From Brachypterus glaber (Eukaryota > Arthropoda > Insecta > Coleoptera > Kateretidae), in contig CAUEHQ010000001.1 in the NCBI GenBank assembly GCA_958510825.1, forward strand, positions 62,001-126,000: a stretch of DNA of 64,000 nt. Reading direction: 5' to 3'. The first letter of the stretch is position 1, and each line of letters begins with the position of its first letter. Under the pieces are notes generated by a model. It worked only from the letters and a program-made list of their open reading frames with translations. It was not told the origin of the DNA and did no database searches. A program made the translations under genes and the position numbers. Shown here piece by piece: positions 1 through 10,840 of the stretch.

Positions 1-1950
1 GGGGGGATAGTGGGGAACCTTGTGGAACGCCAGCTTTGATGCGGCAGGTGCTGGACTTATAGTCGCCTATTTTTATCTGAAAATCTCTGCCTTTGAGGAA
101 GGAGGCTATGAGTTTGGTGATGCCTGGGGGGAGGCCGAAAAAGTGGAGTTTGGCTACAAGACCTTTGTGCCAAACTTTATCGAAGGCTTTTCGATGTCCA
201 GGAGGATCAGTCCCGCGGCTTCGCGCCTATTTAGTCCGTCCGTTACAGAGTCTACCTGGCGAGCTACCTGGTGGACTGTGGAGTGTCTGCTTCGGAAGCC
301 GAATTGCTCGTTTGGGAGGAGATTTAGTTCTTCAACTAGAGTTTGAAGTCTGGTTAGAATGACTTTCTCGGCTATTTTGCCAGGGGAGGAAAGAAGGCTT
401 ATGGGGCGGTAGCTTTCGGCAAAAGTTGGATTTTGTCCGGGTTTCTTGATTACTATTACGTCTGCGTTTTTCCAGGGCTTTGGGAAGTGGCGCAGTCTGA
501 GCATTGCGTTAACAATGTTAACGATTTCCATAATGGTTTTCCGGGGGAGTATTTTTAGGATTTTATTCGGTATTTGATCGGGGCCGGGGGCTTTTCTTTT
601 TGGGAGATTTTTGATGATGCGTTTGATTTCCTCGTTTTCGACTTGGTTAGTGACTCTATTATAGATGTGATTTATTTCTCTTTCATGCATGAGTTGCTCG
701 TAGTTCTCGTCGTCAGAGTCGGGCTCGGAGTCGGTCTCTGATTCGGAGTCGGAGTCGGGGGGGATTGGGGGGTTTGGTTGAAATTGTTTCCGCATTGCGT
801 CAGCAAATGCTTCGGCTTTTTCGGGGGTGGAGTAGACGACTCCTCTTTGGCCGTGAATTGGGGGCATGCCTCGTTGGTGGTCCAGGGATAGGGTTTTGGC
901 CATTCTCAAAAGTGATCTATCCTGGGGGTTGAGTGACTTTATTTTTCCCTCCCAGCGGGAATTTGCTAGTATGTTTAGTCGGTCTTTGACTTCTTGGGTA
1001 AGTCTGTTTGCTTCGCGTTTTATATGGGGGTCTTGGAGGGTGCGTGCACGACGAAGAAGTCGGTTTTTCTCTCTGATTAGGTCTTTGAGATCTCGGGAAA
1101 GGTCCTGTGGGTTTTGGATATCTATTTTTTTGATTAATTTGGCGCTGTCCATTGCGGATTTTATGGTATTGGTGAGGCTGGTTACTGCGATATCTAGTTC
1201 TTGGACGGTGTTTATTGCATTGGTTTTGGTGTTGCTTTCTAGGAGTTCGGATATATAGGGGAAGTTGTAAACGGTTTTTTTGGTGTGATTTGCGGTTGGT
1301 ATGCCTCCTGCCGTGATAATGATTGGAAGGTGGTCGGAGCTTAGTTCGTATCTTAGTTCGATGTTAATGTTTAGTGTCGTGTTTTTATATAAAACGATGT
1401 CAAGGATATCAGGAAGGCCGTGGCCATAGTGGGTTGGGGAATCAGGTGCGGTAACCATTATATAGTTACGTTGTAATATTTCGTAAAGCCTACGGCCGTT
1501 GGCCGTAGTTGTTCTAGAGTGCCAAAGGGCGTGTTTGCAATTCAAGTCTCCGGCTAGGATTGTTGGATGATTGTCGTTAAAGTAGCCTTCAAAGTCGGCG
1601 GGTCTGACCTCCTTAATTGGGGGTTAGTAGAGGGACACGATCCTGAATTTGAAATTGTCGTGCATGTTGACGAATATGGAGGTAGTTTCGACTTGATCGC
1701 TTTGTGTGGGGGGCGCATGTAGAATATCGTGAGATATGTGTTTTTTGATATAGATTGCTGTGCCACCTTTGCGGTCCTGGAGTCTGTCGTTACGGTAGCA
1801 GGAATAGTTGGGTATGGTACCCCTGTGATGTGGTTTAAGACCAGTCTCTTGGATGAGGATATCTATTTGATTTTCATGTAGAAATTCTATGAGTTCCGGT
1901 TAACTCTTTTCTGTAAAAGAATTCCACTTAATGATTTTATCCTGTTAAAA
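1..1950 (-). pseudogene. Jockey-clade non-LTR retrotransposon ORF2 fragment (endonuclease + N-terminal RT)
   Basis: Read on the minus strand, an APE-type endonuclease begins near 1945. It contains an AGDLNCKHALWHSR block (the D-x-N active-site region) and SSDHLPI near 1350. A linker rich in acidic and serine residues follows (about 700-790). The RT palm then starts with KRKAPGPDQIPNKI, YRPISLLSSPGKI and QFGFRSRHST, and the next block, AGVPQGSPLS, sits at the window edge. The main open piece is 154-1545. In-frame stops lie near 1915 and 1627, and a frameshift near 155-165 garbles the DIEKAFD motif A, so the copy is dead. It is 5'-truncated at about 1950 with no ORF1, and its 3' part lies outside the window. 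The family arrangement (APE endonuclease followed by RT) is that of Jockey-superfamily elements; the exact clade is an inference. Confidence 0.9.
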
Positions 1951-2349
1951 GGATATGATATATATTTGATTATTAGGGGCGGACTTAGGACATCCCCACT
2001 ATGCTACTACATTCTTGTTAAACGTGACTACAATCTTAACATCACATGTCACATATTAACGTGGCTTTCACGTGAATGTCATGTTATTTTGCTACCTGGG
2101 ACAGGTGTATATACCAAAAGGAACTAACCCATCATGGGTATTGGCTAAAATACTACAGTATTTTAACCAAGCTAATGACATAAGGTGCATCAGATCACCA
2201 TGGTTTAAAAATAAAAATCAAATGGGTTATATAAAAAAAAATTATTATTATATATATAATATTTAATGTGTAAAATCCCTCAGATTATAATTCGACTAGG
2301 CGTAATATAAACCGCATTTGTGGCCATAAATAAAGAACCGGTTCTTATA
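1951..2349. other. no recognisable feature
   Basis: AT-rich spacer between two non-LTR fragments. The short reading frame at 2072-2266 resembles nothing I know and is biased toward AT-rich codons. I see no gene here. Confidence 0.5.
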
Positions 2350-2880
2350 TACTGCTCCAAAAACGTATAATACGCACCATGACCGGAGTAGTTTACAATT
2401 ATCCATGCAGAGAACTCTTTAAAAAAATTTAAATTTTGCCTCTGCCATGTATGTTAATATTAGAACTTCTGGTATACATGTACAAGAATAAGTCACGGTA
2501 TGCCAGTAACTGTTTGATTCACAACTACAATACCAAAAGTACGAATAAATTTCATAGTCCTTTCAGAAGACTCAAGCTAACTTACGACAGATCGCCCATC
2601 ATAATTTGTATGAAACTCTTTAATGAGGTCCCTGAGCTAGTAAAAAACTTAAAAAATATTCATTTGTTCAAAAATGCTGTACAAGCATTTTTATTAGATA
2701 ACTGTTAACGAGTTTAAATAGCCCGCCGGTGAACGATAGCGGCGTCCTTATTTTTATATTTCGTATTTATTATATGTGTGTAAAATATTTATGTACATTT
2801 GTGTAAAATTTTAACTTGACTTGTTCGATATTGTTATCTATGAATGTAAATAAATTAAATTAAAATTGAATTGAACCCTA
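2350..2880 (+). pseudogene. 3' fragment of a Jockey/CR1-like non-LTR retrotransposon
   Basis: The reading frame from about 2352 gives LLQKRIIRTMTG, then CRELFKK, PLPCMLILELLVYMYKN, a HNYNTKST block and KLFNEVPELVKN, ending with a stop at 2706-2708. These are the conserved blocks of the region after the RT in insect Jockey/CR1-like ORF2 proteins; the same blocks occur at 24019-24771 and 55800-56194. One in-frame stop lies near 2433. About 170 bp of 3' UTR with an AAATTAAATTA-type tail ends near 2878. The element is 5'-truncated and lacks the whole catalytic domain. Confidence 0.85.
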
Positions 2881-4093
2881 TAGGGTATACCCTAAAAATA
2901 TATTTTTACCTACTCATTTAGAAAAACCCTGTAAACGTAATATGTACTCACAAAAATAAAGCATTGAGCGGGTCCTTAACGCCGTTCGAGTATTTGACTA
3001 CGCAGCAGCAGCTAAATTGACTTCAAGACATCCAGAAGTAGACTAGTGCTGCGGTACAGGAGTATAACTGAGTAGTAAATAAGTATCTTTTAAAATGAAC
3101 CCTACCTAAAAGAAGAAAAAAAAGGATTAAGAACTTAATTTTAGATAACTCGAATCCATAATAGTTGTTAGGTAAAAATGGACCAACACACCAAAGTTAT
3201 TAATAATTATATCAAGTTAATTATTTAATAATATAATTTTATTATTCGGTAATAGTCTTATATTTAAGTAGGTATATCCAATAACTAATAATAATTAATT
3301 ATTAAGAGAAAAAAAATCCGTAATAAATACCTACCATAGAAAAAAAAAGATAAATACAACAAATATTTTGGGTTAGTTTTCTCAAACAATTAATAATTAT
3401 TATTTTGACTACTTAAAGCTAATTATAGATATAATTTGTTAATACTTACACCTAGTTGATCCATTTCACAACACAAACTATAATAAACTATAACATTTAT
3501 ATAAAAATAAAAATACACGTTGTTTTAATTCATTTGGATTTTACATCAACTTTTTCACATTACCTAAAGTAACGTGTACACATTACCATTTAAAACTTGA
3601 TGTTAAATACATGTGAACATGACATGTTTGATGATGTTATTATTAAGTTTAAAAAATTACTATAATATTATGTATTATTTCTAGTAATATAATATCACAC
3701 GCTACCTGGGCATTTTCGTGGGCAAAGTTGTCAGGTTTTACGGTAACTGAAAATTATAAAACTGTACAATTGTATTCCTAAGTTTTAGCTAAACTTACAG
3801 GTATTTCGTATTTAGAATGCAAATAAATACACATTGAGCCATATGATTGTTTCTTGCCTTAAAAGAAATGTGTTTAGAATAACAAGATCTATAACATAGG
3901 TATCTGAATTGCCGTAGGCCAATTTTAAGTAAATTTTCTGTGCCATATTTAATAATTTAATGATGTTGCAGATACGATTTCCTCTTCGGCGGATTGAGTA
4001 CTGTCAGACAAAACATTTCATGTAATGAAATAATAGCACCTTAAAAAAAAAAGGAAAAATATTTCCTTGAATTTTATTTTAACCTTTTTTCAG
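2881..4093 (+). other. probable intron upstream of transporter exon
   Basis: AT-rich and without a supported reading frame. It ends in a run of T followed by CAG at 4091-4093, a good splice acceptor directly before the transporter exon. The earlier exons are not in this window, so the intron probably also spans the non-LTR fragments upstream. A possible extra acceptor near 3970 precedes a short stretch that I cannot assign. Confidence 0.55.
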
Positions 4094-4525
4094 AAAGCAA
4101 CTTTAGAAGTAGAAGTAACAGAAGCAAACTCCATACACATCTTGTGGCTATTGCCTCAATACTTTGTTATGACTGCAGGTGAAATAATGTTTTCAATTAC
4201 TGGTCTAGAGTTCTCCTATTCGCAAGCACCTTCTTCCATGAAGTCAGTTTTACAAGCCAGTTTCTTACTGACAACGGCCATTGGTAATTTAATTATAGTT
4301 CTTATAGAATCCGCTAAAGTTTTCGACAAACAGTCCTACGATTTCTTCCTATACACTGGATTAATGGTTGTCGATATGTTAGTTTTCGCTTGGTTAGCAG
4401 TCAGATATAAATACGTGGAGAGTAATAAAGAAGAAAATGAAGGAATAGAACAGACTGTCAAAGAAGAGTCACAAGAAATGGAAAAGAATGATAATTCGGA
4501 CATGCAAAATAAAGAATCTAATTAA
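4094..4525 (+). CDS. terminal exon of an SLC15/POT-family oligopeptide transporter
   Basis: The exon starts in phase 0 after the CAG acceptor and encodes 143 residues to the TAA at 4523-4525. The nine residues readable before 4094 (from ATG 4067) are intron sequence. The product matches the C-terminal end of proton-coupled oligopeptide transporters of the plasma membrane. A helix contains ILWLLPQYFVMTAGEIMFS, then comes the SYSQAPSSMKSVLQA block typical of the family. Two more hydrophobic helices follow (about LLTTAIGNLIIVLI and FFLYTGLMVVDMLVFAWLAV) and a charged Glu/Lys-rich cytoplasmic tail. The insect orthologues are the Yin/Opt1 type; orthology is inferred, not tested. Full-length family members are about 600-700 residues, so most of the gene lies upstream of the window. 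Nothing suggests this exon is broken. Confidence 0.88.
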   Translation, partial: KATLEVEVTEANSIHILWLLPQYFVMTAGEIMFSITGLEFSYSQAPSSMKSVLQASFLLTTAIGNLIIVLIESAKVFDKQSYDFFLYTGLMVVDMLVFAWLAVRYKYVESNKEENEGIEQTVKEESQEMEKNDNSDMQNKESN

Positions 4526-4546
4526 AACAAGCACTAAAGATATACA

Positions 4547-4777
4547 TTTTGAAACATCGTATCTCAAAAATTTATTTTTAGTTCCTTGTACTAATCAACT
4601 CTGTACATGATGACTGGTAACTCATACAAACTACAATTTATTACATACTCGAATATAACATTACTTATAAATTGGAATAGTTAATTGGAGTTTATATATG
4701 TTATCATTCATCATATACAGAGGTAATTAGTGCAAGGAACTGAAAAGTATATTTTTTGAGATACGATGTTTCGAAAT
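4547..4777. repeat. MITE-like inverted repeat in the transporter 3' region
   Basis: Arms of about 48 bp begin with GAAACATCGTATCTCAAAAA and recur inverted at 4728-4777. The element is ~230 bp with no coding capacity. It begins only 22 bp after the transporter stop codon, so it is probably transcribed as part of the 3' UTR. Confidence 0.8.
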
Positions 4778-4839
4778 TTACAGAGCGATATGTCATACGT
4801 AGTGATGCTTTACGTTCCATATTATTGTTTATTATTATT

Positions 4840-5024
4840 GTTTTTTCAAGCAAGATAGTAAATTAAAAATTTTTACAACAGGTTTGAATAGTATATGTTT
4901 GTGTATAGAATATAGTTATGTTTTATAAAATAAACTACGCAGTATATTCGCACATCCAATATTGTAATCTGTTTCTCAATATTCGCTGTCCGCTTTTTAA
5001 TTTACAATCTTGCTTGATGAAACA
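4840..5024. mobile_element. MITE family 1, uninterrupted copy
   Basis: This ~185-bp element has ~30-bp terminal inverted repeats. The left end reads TTTTTTCAAGCAAGATAGTA and the right end is its inverted counterpart at 4994-5024. Interrupted copies occur at 49764-50686 and 50878-52953, so this copy gives the empty-site sequence for the elements inserted in those two. It carries an AATAAA (4927-4932) that could serve the transporter mRNA. Confidence 0.85.
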
Positions 5025-5739
5025 GGCATAGTATAATAATTATGCAGTGGATAATATATTGTGGTTTTTCCATTTGTAAATATGATTTCCTTTAATTTAT
5101 AGTAAATAACGTCCTTATTAGTTTTTAATTTTTACATATCCGATTTTCCAAAAAAAAAACTTTCGAAATTAAACAACTTTTTTTTTTACCTAATAGATTA
5201 AAAAATAAATGTTCTTGTATTAAAACTAATATTTCCGGAAAAAGATAATTATCGATAATTACAGGGTGGTCCATAAGTCACTTTACAATTTTAAAATTAA
5301 ATAACTTTTTTGTTTGTACAGAAAATGGATTTTTTTTTTGGACTATGTATGAAAAATCATGTCTCTCAAATGACGTCCATTTTCCGCTTTGCAAGCACCC
5401 CCTGAACAAAAACGCTTTGTCAAAACTTCGTGAAAGCTTTGTGAAAGTTTCGTCAAAGATTCGTTAAAAATAAACGAAGCTTTTACAAAGCTTTGGCAAA
5501 TCTTTCACAAAGCTTTGAAGAAGCTTTGAAAAATATTTTTTTATCGATTTGCGGTGTTGCCAAACCGTTTTGGGCGACTGAACTTGAGACGACTGTCTTT
5601 CGCGGGTCTCGTTTATCTATAAATAGAATATTTAATTTATAATAAAACAAAATAATGTCTTTATACTGCTTTCCCATTATGAAAATTTTAAAAATTTTGG
5701 GAAAGCCTTCTATTTGCAAGGGGGCAAATGGTAAAAATA

Positions 5740-7350
5740 CAAAAGGTCGTAGAAACTTAAAATTTGGTATTTAGGGGTACAATGACAAACCAAAATCGAC
5801 AAAACCAAAAAACAAGATGGCCGACCAGTCAAAGTGACATTTTTCGAACGGGAGGTCGTAGAAACTTGAAATTCGGTATGTATGGGTACAAAGACAAACA
5901 AAAGTTGACAAAACCAAAAAGAAGATGGCAGACCTGTCGAAGTGACATTTTTCGAACGGGAGGTCGTAGAAACTTGAAATTCTGTATGTACGGGTACAAT
6001 GACAAACAAAAATCAACAAAACCAAAAAAAAAAACAAGATGATGGACCTGTCAAAGTGACATTTTCCGAACGGGAGGTCGTAGAAACTTAAAATTTAGTA
6101 GGTACGGGTACAATGACAAACGAAAATCGACAATAGCAAAAAAAACAAGATGGATGACCTGTCAAATTGACATTTTTCGAACGAGAGATACTAAATTGAA
6201 AGTTTTTGCCCGATTTGTATAATTTAGCTTTTTGATTTTTGGAGAATAGCCGACCTGTCAAAGTGACATTTTTCAAACGGGAGGTAGTAGAAACTTGAAA
6301 TTCTGTATGTAAGTGTACAATGACAAACAAAAATCGGCAAAACAAAAAAAAAACAAGATGGCAGACCTGTCAAAGTTAAATTTTTCGAACGGGAGGTCGT
6401 AGAAACTTGAAACTCGGTATGTACTGGTACAATGTCAAACAAAAATCGACAATAGCAAAAAACAAGATGGATGACCTGTCAAATTGACATTTTTTGAACG
6501 AGAGATACTATAAACTTGAAATTCGGTTTTTACGGGTACAATGACAAACAAAAATCGACAAAACCAAAAAAAAACAAGATGGTGGACCTGTCAACGTGAC
6601 ATATATATAAGTATAAAACGAGAGATAATATAAACTTGAGATTCGGTTTGTACGCGTACAATGACAAACAAAAATCGACAATAGCAAAAAACAAGATGGA
6701 TGACCTGTAAATTGACATTTTCCAAACGAGAGATCGTAGCAATTTGAAACTTGGTATGTACGGGTACAATGACAAACAAAAATTGACAATAGCAAAAAAC
6801 AAGATGGATGACCCGTCAAATTGACACTTTTCGAACGAGAGTTCGTAGAAACTTGAAATTCTGTATGTAAGGGTACAATGACAAACAAAAATCAACAAAA
6901 CCAAAAAAAACAAGATGGCAGACCTGTCAAAGTTAAATTTTTCGAACGGGAGGTAGTAGAAACTTGAAACTCGGTATGTACGGGTACAATGACAAACAAA
7001 AATCGACAATAGCAAAAAACAAAATGGATGACCTGTCAAATTGACATTTTTCGAACGAGAGATACTTGAAATTCGATTTTTACGTGACAACAAACAAAAA
7101 TCGACAAGAGCAAAAAACAAGATAACCGACCTGTCAGGGACACTTTTCGAACAAAAGGTCGTAGGAACTAGAAATTTGGTATGTATGACAAACAACAATC
7201 GAAAAAACCAACAAAACCTAGATAGCCGACCTGGCAAAGTGAAATTTTTCGAACGGGAGGTCATAGAAACTTAAAAATCGGTATTTACGGGTATAGTGAT
7301 AAACAAAAATCGATAAAATCAAAAAACAAGAAGGTCGATCTGTCAAAGTC
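5740..7350 (+). repeat. tandem array, ~108-bp unit
   Basis: About 14-15 imperfect units. Each contains GGAGGTCGTAGAAACTTGAA, GGTACAATGACAAAC, AAAATCGACAA, an AACAAGATGG run and GACCTGTCAAAGTGACATTT. Spacings between the GGAGGTCGTA anchors at 5851, 5959 and 6073 are 108 and 114 bp. The open frames across this array on both strands repeat the same peptide phrases and are by-products of the array. Confidence 0.92.
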
Positions 7351-7467
7351 ACATTTGTTTTTTTTTATTTACCGAATTTTAAGTTTCTATGAACTTTCTT
7401 TTGAAAAATGTCACTTTTACAGGTCAGACATCTTGTTTTATGATTTTGTCGATTTTCTTTTGTCATT

Positions 7468-7554
7468 CAGGTCTATCCACGTGCGTAAACAATATTCCTA
7501 TTTTGGCATTATCAGCAAAAATAGCAATATTCTTTACGCACGTGAATAGACCTG
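7468..7554. mobile_element. 87-bp hairpin MITE with ATT target duplication
   Basis: Left arm CAGGTCTATCCACGTGCGTA; the right arm is its inverted form ending GACCTG at 7554. It is flanked by ATT on both sides, and removing it restores the uninterrupted repeat-unit sequence TGTCATTGTACCC seen elsewhere in the array. This gives a 3-bp ATT target duplication. Confidence 0.9.
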
Positions 7555-7568
7555 ATTGTACCCGTATA

Positions 7569-8211
7569 CAGGGTGATTCAGAAATAGGTTAGAGAAATTT
7601 AAGAGGTGATTCTACATTAAAAATATGAAAAAAGTTCCTATTAAGGTTGGTCCGGAAATGAGCCCTAAGGGAGCTGCGACCCTTCGAAGATGGACATATT
7701 AAATGAAGAACAAACTAAGCACAAATAATATTCTAACGCTGCAGGACGATTCTTCATTTAAAACTAAGCAAAAAAGTATTCTTCACCAAAACACCTAGAT
7801 TTAATATTAAAGGAGTTATAGCCTTTTAAAAAGTAACATTTTTTGGCACAAAATGTTACTTCCTCTTAAATGCATTTTTTTTAAACGGTTGCTGCAGTCC
7901 AATCCAAAAAATGTATACATAAAAAAGTTTGGGGCAAAAATGTGTTATATTTTGTCCGTCTAGGCACGCCTCTGGATAAATTCAAAAAAATAAATTAACA
8001 TAAACTTATTACCCTTAATAATACTAGTATACATGCAAAAGCTCTAGCTTAAAGGGTACAAGAGTTATTAATCAAAAACCTTATTTTTATTACAATTTTA
8101 AAGAGCCATAGCTCCCTTAGGGCTCATTTCCGGACCAACCTTTATAGGAACTTTTTTTCACATTTATTTATCACCTCTTAAATTTCTCGAACTTATTTTT
8201 GAATGACACAG
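7569..8211. mobile_element. TIR element, CAGGGTGATTCAG family (complete copy)
   Basis: The left end is CAGGGTGATTCAGAAATAGG; the right end at 8100-8211 carries the inverted counterpart, including CTCCCTTAGGGCTCATTTCC. The TIRs are ~110 bp and TA flanks both sides. There is no coding capacity. It sits inside an inverted unit of the foldback array. Related fragments occur at 45900-46030 and 53903-54010. Confidence 0.88.
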
Positions 8212-8548
8212 TATATCGAATTTCAAGTTCCTATCAAGTTTCTTGGTTTTTTCGATTTTTTTGTCATTGTACCCGTACATACCGAATTTCAAGTTTTTAC
8301 GAACTCCCGCTCAAAAAATTTTACTTTGACAGGTTGGCCATCTTGTTTTTTGGTTTTGTAGATTTTTGTTTGTCATTGTACATAGCTTCGTGAAAGATTT
8401 GTCAAAGCTTTGTAAAAGCTTCGTTTATTTTTAACGAATCTTTGACGAAGCTTTCACGAAGCTTTGAAAAAGCGTTGTTTGTTCAGGGCGGATCTTTTTT
8501 CACGACATTTTTCATGACGGCTCTTAACATGTATGGATCCAGCTATGG

Positions 8549-9084
8549 TCATGCTTTAACGTGAATTGCACCCCCTCAAGGTCACGGTTTGGTGCGGTGT
8601 AACATTCTAAATGGTAATCGGACTTTACTTCTGCTAGGAAAATGGCAATACAGTTACGGTGAACGGCGAACGATATCGCGCAATGCTAAAAAATTTGTGC
8701 GCCTTACAGTAGAGGACATGCCAGAGACATGGTGGCAGGAGGATGGGGCAACTACCCATGCCGCCAGAGCCACAATGCCGCTTTTAAAGCAGATTTTCGA
8801 AGAGCGAATAATTTCGCGAAATTCTGATTTTCATTTTTCTTCACGATCGCCCGATTTGACAGCACCGGACTTTTTCATTAGGGCTACCTGAAAGATCGAG
8901 TGTATGTCAACAAGCCCAGGACCATTCAACAGCTTAAACCAGACATTTTGGGAGCCGTCTTGGAAAATGTCGTGAAAAGTGCCGGTGCTTACAAAGTGGA
9001 AAATATACATAATTTAAAAGATATGATTTTTCATACATGGTTCATTTCCTGTACTCTATATTGTAAAAGTAATAAATAAAAAAT
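8549..9084 (+). pseudogene. mariner/IS630-family transposase, C-terminal remnant
   Basis: The recognisable protein has DGATTHAARATMPLL (second catalytic Asp region), then RIISRNSDFHF and SRSPDLTAPDFF (third catalytic residue region). After a one-base frameshift at about 8880 comes GYLKDRVYVNKPRTIQQLK. The longest open piece is 8589-8891, with further frame breaks near 8600-8700. The N-terminal DNA-binding half and first catalytic Asp are absent, because internal sequence between the left TIR and this remnant is deleted. The protein would have cut and pasted the surrounding element; this copy cannot. Confidence 0.85.
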
Positions 9085-9140
9085 ATTCACAAACAAAAAA
9101 GTTATTCAATTTTTAAAAAGTGACTTATGGGCCACCCTGT

Positions 9141-9806
9141 ATAATAGATGTTCAATCATTTTATTTCTCCATTTCTTTTTTAAAAAATGGCGTTCTTTTT
9201 TGATTTTGCATAGAGGAAGACGAACAAACGAATGTTTTAAAAGTTTTTCAGAATTAATTTATTTAGTATTTTGTAATTTTTATGTAGAGATAGTTAAGAA
9301 GAATAATAATAATAATATCCCGTAATTTTTGAGTGTTTTTTGAATGCTTATTCTATCTTTTTTCCTTACCAAAATGTTGCGCTACAGAAATAAACTACCT
9401 ATATCTCTATGTATCCAGTATTATTAGTAACAATTTTTTACTATACTATATTTGTATAAGCTTGTTAACTATAAACTTGATGACCTAAACACTCTTATTA
9501 CACTCTTATTTATAAATATCCTTGTACGTTCTCAAAAGGTTATTAGAAATAATGTTTTGTTTACATACATGTATTTGTCTACAAAGAAATTACATCAAAG
9601 TCGACTAGTCTCCTTGACTTCCAGTAGGAAATGTATTGAAACATTATTCAAATTACTGGATATATTTTAACTGTAATTTTTTACACTAAAAAAAGGTTCT
9701 ATATCTTTATATAAAAAAAAACGGTTCTATATCTTTACTTTCTAGTGGTAATATAAGACCAAAAATACTTTTTTAAATATATATTTTTTTTTCGTTTTTT
9801 TTTATA
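9141..9806. other. no recognisable gene
   Basis: AT-rich spacer between two TIR elements. The 72-residue frame at 9452-9670 has no recognisable motif and AT-driven composition; I do not call it a gene. Confidence 0.5.
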
Positions 9807-10597
9807 CAGGGTGATTTATTAGCCCGTTTACAAACTTTGGTAATAAAAAGTAGACCTAATTTCATGAAGAAATGTTCATATAAACATAGGTCCTATCTTT
9901 CTTCGTTCAGAAGTTATAGCGTTTTTAAATTTTTTAAGTTGGAAACGTAGTAGGTAGCTATGTTTTAGCAAAACAAAATTAAGTAACTGTCATTTTAAAC
10001 AATCACCTGTCAAAAATTGTTTGCTTATGAATTAACTACTCGTGTACGAGAGTTTAGTTTGTTGTTGCCAGTTATGTATTCAGGAAAATGGACTAATTTT
10101 TGAACATTTCAGTACTGTAGTTAAATTTTATTCATTAGCTTTTTAAAATGTAACTTAAAATGTTATTTTAACCTAAAATATGCATAATTTTATTTTAAAA
10201 CATAATATTTAATTGTACTTTTTTCTCCCTTTGTGGGACTTTTCTCTTTATCTTATCTAAATATCAATTTTCATGACAGAAACAAATAATTTTTGACAGG
10301 CGACTGTTTAAAATATTAGTTACTAAATTATTAAGGGGTAAAGGGTACAAAAGCCAAAATCTTAATAGAAGCGATTAATTTTTTATTCTTAAAACACCAT
10401 AAACCATAACTTTTATTAGTTACTAAATATTGTTTTGCTAAATCATGGCTACTATGTTACTCAACTTAAAATTTTTAAAAACGCTATAATTTCTGAACGA
10501 AGAAAGAGAGGACCTGTGTCTATTTGAACATTTCTTCCCCAAATTAAATCTACTTCTCGTTGCCAATGTTTGTAAACGGACTAATAAATCACCCTGT
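9807..10597. mobile_element. TIR element, CAGGGTGATTTATTAG family
   Basis: The left end CAGGGTGATTTATTAGCCCG returns inverted at 10578-10597, with TA on both sides. The arms extend about 170-200 bp (both contain the CTTCGTTCAGAA and GCTATAACTTCTGAACG region). At ~790 bp with no open frame, it is non-autonomous. It lies 243 bp upstream of the Gypsy 5' LTR. Confidence 0.88.
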
Positions 10598-10840
10598 ATA
10601 CTTTTAATTTAAACTTTGAACGAAGCGGCCTTTTACTAAAAATTTTAGTTTTTATTAAAGTAAAATAATTCATAATTTGTTTTATAGGTATGATATATTT
10701 AATAAAAAATATATAGATAACCCTTTTTTCATAGGCGCGTAGTACACGTAGTTTTTATAGTTTTAATTAAAAAAAGCTCCTGATAAGTTTTTTATTGTTT
10801 ACCCAAAATGTTATTAGGGGCACGCTAAAACTTTAGATGT

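Larger units (their letters stand above)
5400..8488. mobile_element. foldback-type element with ~108-bp tandem repeats
   Basis: The ends are CCCTGAACAAA at 5400 and TTTGTTCAGGG ending at 8488. The ~100-bp terminal arms are near-perfect inverted copies rich in CTTTG/AAAGC motifs (5400-5515 and 8385-8488). Inside lies a large direct tandem array (about 5740-7350), followed by one or two copies of the same unit in the opposite orientation (7355-7460 and 8215-8385). Inverted arms made of tandem subrepeats are the hallmark of foldback elements. No transposase is present. It is inserted inside the left TIR of the mariner-like element and itself carries two MITEs. Confidence 0.8.
5263..9140 (+). mobile_element. 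mariner/IS630-like DNA transposon, interrupted and decayed
   Basis: The outer ends are CAGGGTGGTCCATAAGTCAC at the left and its inverted form at 9121-9140, flanked by TA. The TIRs are long (about 185 bp). The left TIR is split: 5263-5399 continues at 8489-8540 after a 3.1-kb foldback insertion, and both parts match the inverted right arm at about 8950-9140. The internal sequence is reduced to a C-terminal transposase remnant. Confidence 0.85.

Noticed and set aside
154..1258. Plus-strand frames at 20-346, 93-362 and 866-1258
   Set aside because: Antisense shadows of the minus-strand non-LTR ORF2.
5483..7274. Minus-strand frames with repeated FVCHCTRTYRISSFY-like phrases
   Set aside because: Translation of the tandem array; the repeated peptide follows from the DNA unit.
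5740..7350. Regularly spaced repeats resembling a CRISPR array
   Set aside because: The whole ~108-bp unit repeats with no unique spacers, the DNA is eukaryotic, and the array lies inside a foldback element.
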